Positions 1 through 8,800 of a DNA stretch of 64,000 bases are shown here, in pieces. Source of the DNA: an uncultured Dorea sp. Its GTDB lineage: Bacteria; Bacillota; Clostridia; Lachnospirales; Lachnospiraceae. The stretch lies in the NCBI GenBank assembly GCA_910586965.1, contig CAJUMF010000001.1:216740-280739 (forward strand), read 5' to 3'. Numbering within the stretch: position 1 is the stretch's first letter; each line of letters starts with the position of its first letter. Made by a program: the position numbers and the translations under genes. The notes under the pieces are model-generated. The model did no database searches. It had not been told where the DNA came from and saw only the letters and a list, made by a program, of their open reading frames with translations.

Positions 1-435
1 GAAAAATCCCACGTGGAAGGATACGTGACCATTGAAGGTGCCAATCATATTCTGGATATGGTGCGCAATCTTCTTGCCAAGGTGGAAAAAAGAGTTTATA
101 TTACCTGTACGAGGAACTATTTGCTGCTGTTTTTGAATGAGATTGAGCTTTTGATCAAAGCGGGCAAGAAAGTGGTTATCATTACGGATCAGGCGGTCCG
201 TTATATTAATGCCAAGATTTATATCGGCGGCCCCCGGGAGATGGAGATCGGCATTATTACCGATTCGAAGTATGTCCTGACCGGAGAATACGGCGAAGGC
301 AGCATGAATACCTGCCTTTACTCCGGACAGAAGAATTTTGTGGAACTTTATAAGCGAATGCTCGCGAATGAGATCAAGCTGCTGGCAATCCGCGAGGAGC
401 AAGAGGAGCAGCAGTTCAGAATTGAAAGAATATAG
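1..435 (+). CDS. TrmB-family transcriptional regulator, C-terminal part
   Basis: The reading frame is open at the left edge, so only the last 144 codons are present and the N-terminal DNA-binding part lies outside the window. The visible part starts with the 'xVTIEG' stretch that opens the effector domain of TrmB-like regulators, then an amphipathic helix and alternating beta/alpha segments (VYITCT, KVVIITD, EIGIITDSKYVLTGE) like the phospholipase-D-like fold of that domain. Such proteins usually regulate sugar uptake or metabolism. The next gene starts 31 bp downstream in the same direction, so the two may be co-transcribed. The family is inferred from motif pattern and length. The ligand cannot be told. 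Confidence 0.6.
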   Translation, partial: EKSHVEGYVTIEGANHILDMVRNLLAKVEKRVYITCTRNYLLLFLNEIELLIKAGKKVVIITDQAVRYINAKIYIGGPREMEIGIITDSKYVLTGEYGEGSMNTCLYSGQKNFVELYKRMLANEIKLLAIREEQEEQQFRIERI

Positions 436-466
436 CCAAAAAAGATAAAGAGGAGATGTAACGGAA

Positions 467-1738
467 ATGAAAAAAGCACCATTTGTGACAAAAGAAAAAT
501 TGGAGGAGATCATCGAAGAGTATCCCACCCCTTTCCACCTTTATGACGAGAGAGGTATCCGGCGCAACATCAAGGAGCTTAAAGAGGCCTTTGCATGGAA
601 TGAAGGATACAAAGAATATTTTGCTGTGAAAGCAACCCCCAATCCATTCCTTATTGATATACTGCGGGAGTACGACTGCGGCTGCGACTGCTCCTCCTAC
701 ACGGAGCTTATGCTTTCTGATGCCATCAGTGCGAGGGGAGAAGATATTATGTTTTCCTCCAACGACACTCCGGCAGAAGAATTTGTATTTGCGGACAAAT
801 TAGGCGCCATCATTAATCTGGACGATATCACCCACATCGATTTCTTAGAGAAGGCAATCGGCCATATACCTGAGACAATAAGCTGCCGCTACAATCCGGG
901 CGGACTTTTTAAGATCAGCAATGATATTATGGACAATCCGGGAGATTCCAAATATGGCATGACCACAGAACAGCTTTTTGAAGCTTTTAAAATACTGAAA
1001 TCCAAGGGCGCGAAAGAATTCGGGATCCACGCATTTCTTGCCAGCAATACAGTGACCAACGAATATTATCCGATGCTTGCGAAAGTACTTTTTGAAGTGG
1101 CCGTAAAGCTTAAGAATGAGACCGGTGTACACATTAAATTCATCAATCTATCCGGAGGAATCGGTATTCCCTACAGTCCGGACCAGGAACCTAACGATAT
1201 CCGTGCAATCGGAGACGGAGTCCGCAGAGTGTATGAAGAAGTACTCGTTCCGGCGGGGATGAATGATGTGGCGATCTATACAGAGCTGGGGCGCTTCATG
1301 ATGGGGCCATACGGATGTCTGGTGACAAAAGCCATTCATGAAAAGCACACCCACAAAGAATATATCGGTGTGGATGCCTGCGCGGTGAATCTCATGCGGC
1401 CGGCCATGTATGGAGCCTATCATCATATTACTGTAATGGGAAAAGAGGACGCTCCCCACGACCACAAATACGATATTGCCGGTTCACTCTGTGAGAATAA
1501 TGATAAATTTGCCATTGATCGGATGCTGCCCGAAATCGATACCGGAGATCTTCTGGTCATCCATGATACCGGGGCGCACGGCTTTGCTATGGGGTATAAT
1601 TATAATGGGAAATTAAAATCCGCGGAACTTTTGCTGAAAGAGGACGGCCAGGTACAGCTAATCCGCAGAGCCGAGACACCGGCAGATTATTTTATTACAT
1701 TTGACTGTTTTCAAATCGGGAAAAAGCTGATAAAATAA
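467..1738 (+). CDS. lysA: Diaminopimelate decarboxylase-like PLP enzyme
   Basis: This is a 423-residue fold-type III PLP decarboxylase. The pyridoxal-binding lysine is expected at K55 in YFAVKATPNP. The barrel carries LSGGIGIPY near residue 230 and the ELGRFMMGP segment near 270. The second active-site motif is SLCENND near residue 345, where classical LysA proteins have CES(S/G)D. Known LysA converts meso-diaminopimelate to lysine in the cytoplasm. The start ATG follows AGAGGAG. The CENND and GIHAFLASN variants mark a divergent subfamily often annotated as diaminopimelate decarboxylase in Clostridia. A related amino-acid or polyamine decarboxylase specificity cannot be excluded. Confidence 0.75.
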   Translation: MKKAPFVTKEKLEEIIEEYPTPFHLYDERGIRRNIKELKEAFAWNEGYKEYFAVKATPNPFLIDILREYDCGCDCSSYTELMLSDAISARGEDIMFSSNDTPAEEFVFADKLGAIINLDDITHIDFLEKAIGHIPETISCRYNPGGLFKISNDIMDNPGDSKYGMTTEQLFEAFKILKSKGAKEFGIHAFLASNTVTNEYYPMLAKVLFEVAVKLKNETGVHIKFINLSGGIGIPYSPDQEPNDIRAIGDGVRRVYEEVLVPAGMNDVAIYTELGRFMMGPYGCLVTKAIHEKHTHKEYIGVDACAVNLMRPAMYGAYHHITVMGKEDAPHDHKYDIAGSLCENNDKFAIDRMLPEIDTGDLLVIHDTGAHGFAMGYNYNGKLKSAELLLKEDGQVQLIRRAETPADYFITFDCFQIGKKLIK

Positions 1739-1775
1739 TGTAGGACAAACTATATGTAATCTAGGAGGAATTGTT

Positions 1776-2414
1776 ATGAAAGCAATACGAAAAAGAAATG
1801 TCCTTTTGACAATGGCCGTTGTGATGGTTTTGACCATGCTTGCCGGATGCGGCATGAAGCCGGATGATGCAAAAGCATATGTGCAGGCGACGCTGGACGC
1901 AGGTTATAAGGCCGACTTTGACGAGTATGCAAAGATTACGGATTCTACAAAGGAAGAGGCACAGAAGCTTTTTGACAACAACATTGACACCGTGACGAAT
2001 TCGCTGAGATTCAGTGCACTTGGCGCAACCGAGGAGACTACGGAAAAGTACCGCGAATTGCTCAAGGAGATTTTTGCAAAAGCTAAATACACAGTTGGTG
2101 AAGCCAAAGAGAAAGAAGGCGGATTTGAGGTGGAAGTGAAGGCTGAGCCGATGCAGATCTTCAGCGGAGTTCAAGATGAGCTTTTAACAAAACTGCAGGA
2201 AGAAGTTGCAAAATCCGGACAGTCAAAAGAAGATGAGATCAACCAGCTTGCGATTGATATGCTGTATGACCTTCTCAACGAAAAGCTCGGTTCCGTGACA
2301 TACGGCGAACCCCAGTCTATAACCGTACATGTTACAAAAGATTCCAGCAATGTATGGAATATAACCGAGAGTGATCTTCAGGCGGTAGATGCTGCTTTAT
2401 TCACTATTAGCTGA
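1776..2414 (+). CDS. Putative secreted lipoprotein
   Basis: This 212-residue protein has a lipoprotein signal peptide: basic MKAIRKR, a hydrophobic stretch and the lipobox LAGC at residues 22-25, so it should be lipid-anchored outside the membrane. The mature part is mostly charged helix (about residues 30-160) with a final beta-rich segment. It resembles small extracytoplasmic proteins common in Lachnospiraceae, but I do not recognise a named domain. A strong AGGAGG precedes the ATG. It lies 37 bp after the decarboxylase gene and is the last intact gene before the decayed region at the left edge of the accessory island. Confidence 0.7.
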   Translation: MKAIRKRNVLLTMAVVMVLTMLAGCGMKPDDAKAYVQATLDAGYKADFDEYAKITDSTKEEAQKLFDNNIDTVTNSLRFSALGATEETTEKYRELLKEIFAKAKYTVGEAKEKEGGFEVEVKAEPMQIFSGVQDELLTKLQEEVAKSGQSKEDEINQLAIDMLYDLLNEKLGSVTYGEPQSITVHVTKDSSNVWNITESDLQAVDAALFTIS

Positions 2415-2846
2415 TATGTATTTTGCCGAACATGCAAAAATAGTCGGAGCAGATGAAGCCTTGTAAAATCTCAGCTCATAGCAGAAGGAATCGATAAAAA
2501 ACTACTTGACTTGGCTTTCATATGCCTATCGGATTGTTCATTAAGGCTGAGTCTTCAGAGGAAATAGCGGTATCAGTTATGGCCGAGATCATTCCGGTGA
2601 AAAATGACGCAAAAAAGCGATGGATACGCAAAAGAGCTGTTCCTTTGTCTTACGGGACAAAAGCGCAGCGACAGAATGACACTTGACGCTATGGATGTAT
2701 TGTTAGAAGGGATTTATTTAGAAACAAAATATTCAGTCAATAAATGATATTGCTCAATCATGTATCAAAAGGCTGTCGGTTAATAGCGAATCTGCCCCTG
2801 TTTAGAATTATCTATTTCCGGCAGCCCTCACCCATCACATTTTCCC
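2415..2846. other. Intergenic stretch with decayed coding fragments
   Basis: These 432 bases hold no intact gene. A decayed XdhC-like fragment lies at about 2473-2685 (listed separately). In another frame, about 2600-2737 reads as an open stretch ending in LETKYSVNK that I do not recognise. No clear promoter, transposase or tRNA is visible. The stretch looks like the eroded junction between the chromosome and the accessory island that begins at 2847. Confidence 0.5.
2473..2685 (+). pseudogene. XdhC/CoxI-family remnant (molybdenum hydroxylase maturation), C-terminal end only
   Basis: In the frame starting at 2521 the translation begins MPIGLFIKAESSEEIAVSVM and continues AEIIPVKN. This matches the C-terminal signature of XdhC-type proteins (SPIGLDIGAETPEEIAVSI, then AEIIAVKN). 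Just upstream, in a different frame, comes LIAEGIDKKLLDL, which matches the segment expected before it, so at least one frameshift is present. There is no N-terminal portion and no ribosome binding site. XdhC proteins insert or sulfurate the cofactor of molybdenum hydroxylases. The rest of such a cluster is absent here. The identity rests on the signature alone. Confidence 0.55.
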
Positions 2847-5609
2847 TTAATCCCTTATATACATTTCCAATTTTTTATAAGCGTTGCAGCATACTTTTCT
2901 TCTCATTTCATAATCATAAGGTATCCAGGGTATATCATTTAGGCATTCTGTCAATAAATCCTGCATGATATTTGACGTTTCGGTATATTTGAGGCGATAG
3001 CGGATGATAGCTAAGACATCTCCCTGTTTCATGTTGCCGATACCAAAGTCAATATTGCGATTTATGGTACTGCCATCTATTGTGAAATCGTAAAACCATT
3101 TTTTCTCTTCAAATAAACACATGCGGTTCGAAACATTTTGTCTGTCCAAATAATCAGAGAGTTCCGTGTCATAAAACTGCTTGTCAACAATGAATTGTAT
3201 TGCTTCTTCTTTTATATTATCCTGCTCGAAAATTGAAGTAAATGCTTTTACGAAAAAACTTCTCCTGCGTGACGTACCCATTTCACCCAGCCAAAGCGGC
3301 AATGGTAATTCGCAAGGGTGAAAATCATCTATCGCATTTGATTTTACGCACACTAAAATCATTTCTTCTACATTCGAATGCCTAAGAAAAGCAGGTGACA
3401 TAAGAGTATATCCGTCTTTAGAAAATAGGAAACGAGAAACATTTACATAAATGTTATTTTCTATTCTATATGGCTTTCCATAGAAGAAACCTTTGCTCAG
3501 CGCATTTGGGCAGGAGAAGGTGCCTTTTATGATTTTTTCTTCCAAAAGACGAGCAAGCACATACCGATATCCTTCTTTTACAAATTCCTTTTCAGCAGGA
3601 AAAGAAGTCAGCTGATCCCTTGAAAGATTGATGTGAACCCTGTTATTATAATCTACAATCGACAATACGGGGGTACATAACGAAAATCCATATTTGCCGG
3701 AGTCCAGGACAGTTCCTTTCGTTATCGGAATCCCATTGCAGAATGCATTGATATCTGAAATATACCCTGACTCGTAGCTCCATTTATAGCTGGCGTATTC
3801 GGTGTCTTTTACTTCATACCATCCTTCGAAGTCCTCGTCCTTATCAGGAATATATTCCTCTTCATGAATGATTTCCTGACCGTCTAATATATATTCTACA
3901 TGAGGTTTCTGGAAACAATACCAGTCGTTCCATTTTGGATATTTTTCTTGGGAGACAATTTCATCCAATATTTCAGGGGTAGAGTGGATGATTATTGTTG
4001 TTCCGATTGCGGCTTGCGTCCGTTCAATGTTAATATTTTCCCGGCCTATTTCGATGCCGAATCTATAACCAAGGCGTTCATTGACATATCTTGTAGTTAC
4101 CTCTGCATGATTTCCCAGCAGAAAAGCAGACAGTATGCCTATGCCAAATTTCCCGGTTCTTGCAATCAGAGATTCTCCGTTTTTAATAAAATTTTTCTCC
4201 CATATCTCACTGTCGCGGAAAGAAGCGCCGGATATCAGGAAATAGTTTATAATGATATCTGCATTCATTCCTAATCCGTTGTCTGTAATGGAAAAGGTAT
4301 TCTTATTTCGGTCAATCTCAACGCGTACTTGAGGAGCATAATCGGAATTTCCATTGTGTTTTTCGAGTTCTTCTCGTTCATTGCATGCATCTATGGCATT
4401 TTGTAATAATTCCCTTATGCCATATTTGGCCTCTTCGTTGTAAAGGGGATGGATTAATAATTTTAAAATGTCTGGATTTGTATCCAGGACAGCTCGTTTT
4501 GTAACAAAACGTTCCTCAAAATGTTTCCTCGTTTTTTCTGTCAAAAGATTGGAACCGATTCTTCGGATTGTCAATTCAAGAGGAGATTTTCCAGTATAAA
4601 CTTCTCCAAGGACAGCCCAGCACAAATCAAGTTCTTTCTGTAACTCATATAACCAGCTTTCTATTTTTAAAAACTGACTGCTGCAGCCTGGGTTGGCATG
4701 GATGATCAATGTTTCTGATTTGATGTTCCAATCATAGTCTTCAAAATCTATTACCTGATTCCATGAAAATTCTTCCGCTGATATTTCAGAATGGGTGGTC
4801 CGCATAGACTCGATTACATGCGATGCCCGGTCATACCCGGCATCTAAGTAGTCCGCCATACGCAGTAAAGACATCAGGTAAAATATTTTGATGTTTTTAG
4901 GTTGTGCATATGCCGCGTATTGCTCTTCTAAATATTTGAAGGATCCTCTCAACTGCATCGTGTGACTTCTGGCAATAAGGGCGATGATGTCTCTTAATTC
5001 GTCATCAATCTCCGTTTTCCTCAGGACATCTAAATTTTCTTTTCCCGGGAATCCGTATTTTACAATTTCAAAAGCAAGCCGGCCATGATTTTGGCGTAAA
5101 AATTCTCCATATAATAAAATATGTTCTTTTTTGATTTCCGTATCCTTATAGGGTAACTGTTCGGGGCAGCCCGCCTGACCGAAAATTCTCCGTAGCTTCT
5201 TGTCAGAGCAGCGTTCAATCATATGGAGATACTGCTCCCACTCCTTTTTCCATATATATTTATCCAATATATCAGTCTTCTGCTCGGAAGATATTCCGTA
5301 AAGTATTTCATGCAATCCGTCTTCTCCAATAAACATGCCAATGTCATGCATAATGACGGATATGATTAAAATACCTAATTCTCTTGAGGTCATATTGGAT
5401 AAGGCTCTGTCAGATATGAGCTTGTCACATATTTCTAAAATCCTTCTGATATGCAGTATGCCGTGGTGGGTATATTCGGGGAAAAAATAGGGGGATGTAT
5501 AGAAATAGTCTTTTGTGTTGATGATAACCTGCTCGACATTCGCACCCCATTTTTCATTTTCCTGAATCTTGTCATATAATCGTGAAGATATTTTTAATTC
5601 GCTTTTCAT
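2847..5609 (-). CDS. HD-domain / Hsp90-type GHKL ATPase protein
   Basis: The product has 920 residues and two enzymatic modules. The N-terminal module (about 40-265) is an HD phosphohydrolase-type fold: H48/H49 and H53, the H88-D89 pair in IMHDIGMFI, H216, and D253/D256 in RMADYLDAG. The second module (about 390-560) is a GHKL ATPase of the Hsp90/MutL kind: N-box ELLQNAID (E400, N404, D407), G1 DNGLGM (443-448) and G2 GKFGIG (486-491). About 360 residues follow without a recognised domain. All nucleotide-binding motifs look intact. There is no signal peptide or membrane segment, so it should be cytoplasmic. It is divergent from the giant-protein operon across a 238-bp region. The substrate of the HD domain is unknown. 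Confidence 0.8.
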   Translation of the reverse strand: MKSELKISSRLYDKIQENEKWGANVEQVIINTKDYFYTSPYFFPEYTHHGILHIRRILEICDKLISDRALSNMTSRELGILIISVIMHDIGMFIGEDGLHEILYGISSEQKTDILDKYIWKKEWEQYLHMIERCSDKKLRRIFGQAGCPEQLPYKDTEIKKEHILLYGEFLRQNHGRLAFEIVKYGFPGKENLDVLRKTEIDDELRDIIALIARSHTMQLRGSFKYLEEQYAAYAQPKNIKIFYLMSLLRMADYLDAGYDRASHVIESMRTTHSEISAEEFSWNQVIDFEDYDWNIKSETLIIHANPGCSSQFLKIESWLYELQKELDLCWAVLGEVYTGKSPLELTIRRIGSNLLTEKTRKHFEERFVTKRAVLDTNPDILKLLIHPLYNEEAKYGIRELLQNAIDACNEREELEKHNGNSDYAPQVRVEIDRNKNTFSITDNGLGMNADIIINYFLISGASFRDSEIWEKNFIKNGESLIARTGKFGIGILSAFLLGNHAEVTTRYVNERLGYRFGIEIGRENINIERTQAAIGTTIIIHSTPEILDEIVSQEKYPKWNDWYCFQKPHVEYILDGQEIIHEEEYIPDKDEDFEGWYEVKDTEYASYKWSYESGYISDINAFCNGIPITKGTVLDSGKYGFSLCTPVLSIVDYNNRVHINLSRDQLTSFPAEKEFVKEGYRYVLARLLEEKIIKGTFSCPNALSKGFFYGKPYRIENNIYVNVSRFLFSKDGYTLMSPAFLRHSNVEEMILVCVKSNAIDDFHPCELPLPLWLGEMGTSRRRSFFVKAFTSIFEQDNIKEEAIQFIVDKQFYDTELSDYLDRQNVSNRMCLFEEKKWFYDFTIDGSTINRNIDFGIGNMKQGDVLAIIRYRLKYTETSNIMQDLLTECLNDIPWIPYDYEMRRKVCCNAYKKLEMYIRD

Positions 5610-5642
5610 TTGCGTGTCTCCTGTTGTTATAGTAATTATTCG

Positions 5643-5692
5643 ATATACATGGTTATTTTACCACGATTATATCTATAATTCGACATGTATAT
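5643..5692. repeat. Inverted repeat in the divergent regulatory region
   Basis: The 9-bp arm ATATACATG (5643-5651) is matched exactly by its reverse complement CATGTATAT (5684-5692), with 32 bp between. It lies 35-85 bp upstream of the HD/ATPase start and upstream of the promoter of the other operon, so it could be an operator for both. No regulator gene is encoded nearby, so any binder would be a distant or island-encoded protein. The spacing is about five helical turns between arm centres, which fits a looped or doubled site. Chance occurrence in AT-rich DNA is possible. Confidence 0.35.
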
Positions 5693-5764
5693 GGGATTTG
5701 TGGAGCAAAACAGGAAAAATTTTCCAGATATGCTGTAAAAGGCACCGGATATGTAGTGGAGCAG

Positions 5765-5793
5765 TTGTCGAAAAATGGGGGATATTGTATAAT
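5765..5793 (+). promoter_or_regulatory. Sigma-A-type promoter for the giant-protein operon
   Basis: TTGTCG (5765-5770) is followed after exactly 17 bp by a perfect TATAAT (5788-5793), 55 bp before the chosen ATG at 5848. It faces the three-gene plus-strand operon. Confidence 0.6.
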
Positions 5794-5847
5794 TTATAAT
5801 GCAGAATATATATTATTTTATTAAATATGCGAGGGGGTATCATTAAA

Positions 5848-8800
5848 ATGACGAATAAATTTTGCCCTGGAAATTGGTTATGCTTAATAGATTTAGAAAA
5901 TACACAACATTGTTATGCAAAATGCCTACAGCTAGTTCAATGGTTAGAGAAGATTGGTAAAGGAGAGGGGGATAATCAATATGTGTCCGATGAAATGCTA
6001 CCATTTTTCATTTCAAGAATGGAAAATGGTAACGTTTGTAATAAAGATATACTGTTACAACAGGAAAGGTATATTGCGGATAAAGATTCTAAAAAGTATA
6101 GTAAGATTACTTCAAAAGAACAATTGATTTCGGGCTTAGAAAAAGAAAGCAGTAAATATGAGAATATAATCCTAGAGAATCGTTTTAATTATTACTTCCG
6201 TATCCATTTGAACCACAATGATGGCGATATTACAGAATTACAATATTTTGTTTTGCTTTTGCAGATGATGCCGTCTATTCGGGGCAAGGTAGCGGCTCGT
6301 ATAATGGAATTAACTGAAAATGAGTGGAGTGAAAGTGACTTTTTTAGAGTGTCTCATTTTTTGCGCTTTATACAGACTAAATATCACTGTTTTTTTGCTT
6401 GTTACAATAAAGAACTGTCATCATTACGATTCCTTTTGCAGGATGCAGATGGTACGCAGACCAGCTTTCTTCCTGTATTAGAAGTTAATGGACAACTATA
6501 TCAAACACTTAACAAAACATGGTTTTTGGAATATGAGCTTGATGAAAAATGTAGATACAGTGACTTGTATACAACTATTTATCCCAAGGAATGTGCAGGG
6601 AATGATTTAACTAAATCCTTGTTTAAAATTGGATTTCGCATGTTGTTTAAAAGTTTGTCAGGAAGAAAATATGCAAGCTATGAAAAGAAACATAATTTAT
6701 TGAAGTTTTTGACCAAATTGGTACAGGATATTCAAGGGATTACCCCATTAGATATGTTGTTATTTAGCACGTTAGCAGGAGATAAACTTCAGAGCCATCT
6801 AGATTTTGCAGTTGCCAAGAACTGCATGGGAGAAATGCAGATGCTTTCTCTAGCGATTAGTCAAATATTAGAAAACATTGTCAATCACTCAGAAAGAAAC
6901 CAAGGTGTATTTACATTTCGAATACAAAATAATCAAGAATATTTAAATAAACATTATCCCGGCTATCTCCGTAATAAGGAAAAAGATTGCATAGAGCTAC
7001 TGATTGCAGACGGTAATCGTGTTGATGGTATTGTTAAGCATTTCCTTAATAGTAATAAGGCAGATATACGACTTAAAAATCATTCAGAAGATATTTGCCT
7101 AGGACAACTTTTGGGGGATTATAAAGATGGAGAGATGTCTGAGATATGGAATGCTGTGAGGAAAGAACATCCGGAAATGTGCCATGGTCTTATTTCTTTT
7201 ACCAATAGTGTGCGGAGATTAAACGGGGCATTTTGGGTGAGAAGTGCGCCAGAAATTGAAAGCAAAAACTATAAGAATTTATATTACTTTAACAATGCGG
7301 AAAGAAATTATGCGGTAGATGAATTATTAGATACATATATCCCAGGCACACAATTTTCTGTCATTATAAACCGAACGAAAGAAGTTGTTGATACGATATT
7401 GGATAATGACGATTGGGCTTTTGATTTTGACAAGCTAGTATACGCGACCACATATAAGGATTTAGCGAAAGCACTGATATATGAAGAAAAAATCGTTCAA
7501 ATAAAAATAGTTGCTGAAACATTGAGTTTGGTATCAAATTCTTTAAATCAATATGACAAAGATGCTGCTGCTACTTGGTGGAAAGATTTGTTTAATAGCT
7601 ATATCGCAAAAGAAAATGGTTGTAATCATATGGTTTTTGAATGTGATTTAGAGATGTTATGCCAGGAATTAATTAAAAAACCAAAATTAGGAGAGCCTTT
7701 TTGTAAAGGTTTTTTAAGTAGTCATTTTTTTATAGAACCAGAAAAGAGTGCATATTATTGTATCTTGTTCAAAAATGTAAGTGCCTGTTTCAGCCGAGTA
7801 TTTGCTGCAACTCTTCGAGTAATTGAAATTCAAGGAATTGCTGTATGGGAAAGAACGGGCGTTTATTTTATTCTGAGACAATATAAAGGGGGAAATCTTT
7901 CGTATTGTACTTCCATTATGCAAAATTTACTGGAGCATTATGATAAAAAGGAATTTGAAAAAATCTTTCCAGACATATTTCCTACACCGTTATTCATCAA
8001 AAAGGGGGAAACAACCACAGAGTTTGAGCAAGAACTACTTCAACAAGCACAAACCTCTATCACCGATATGGATACTCAAGGATTTAAAATTAAGGAGACA
8101 CATATGCGGCTCGGAAATAAAGTTCATTTGGATGAGTTCTATGAAATGGCCTTGTTTTTTGAAAATCCTAATTATGCATATTATACAGCGTTTTTATGTT
8201 TGAGGACTTTGCTGACAGAGTATCCTAATATGTTATATGATAAACCTCAGATTTTATTTTATGGATATGCCTCATATTCCAGAGCTATTATCTGGGCCAT
8301 TCTTCAAATATTAAATCAATATAAAAAACATCCAGAAACAATGGAAAAATCAAAAAACGGGAAAGCATTGCCAGAGATTGAATTTGTTATTTATCAGAAT
8401 GACCTAAAACTAGATAGTGAGGAACCCCAGATTCAGATGTACTATAGCAGGGAGCAATGGCAAAGAAAGCCACATGAAATTTGGAATCCAGAAGATACGA
8501 CTTTGGTTTCTATTGTTCCAATTAGTTCTTCACTAACTACATTTAACAAAATGCGTAAAGAGCTGAATCAGGAAACCGGGAAAAATTTTATATCAAAACT
8601 AAATTATACTGCTTTTTGGGTTCGCAATAAGTTTAATGCTAATGAAATCTGTAGTTCTACAGATGAGGAAAAAAATTTCTGGGAAACAGTAAATCCTGAT
8701 ACAAAAATAATTTCAAGCAAATTTATTGATGGTGAAATTAAGTATCTCACCTATGTGACTAGTACATGGAGAGATCCGCTTGGTTGTGAAAAATGTTTTC

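Noticed and set aside
1148..1465. Minus-strand open frame inside the decarboxylase gene
   Set aside because: Antisense shadow of a well-conserved protein, with no ribosome site and no recognisable sequence.
2744..2968. Plus-strand gene at the island's left edge
   Set aside because: Mostly antisense to the end of the HD/ATPase gene, no motif and no ribosome site.
5569..5799. Plus-strand small gene in the divergent region
   Set aside because: It overlaps the HD/ATPase start, has no ribosome site, and covers the promoter and operator-like repeat.
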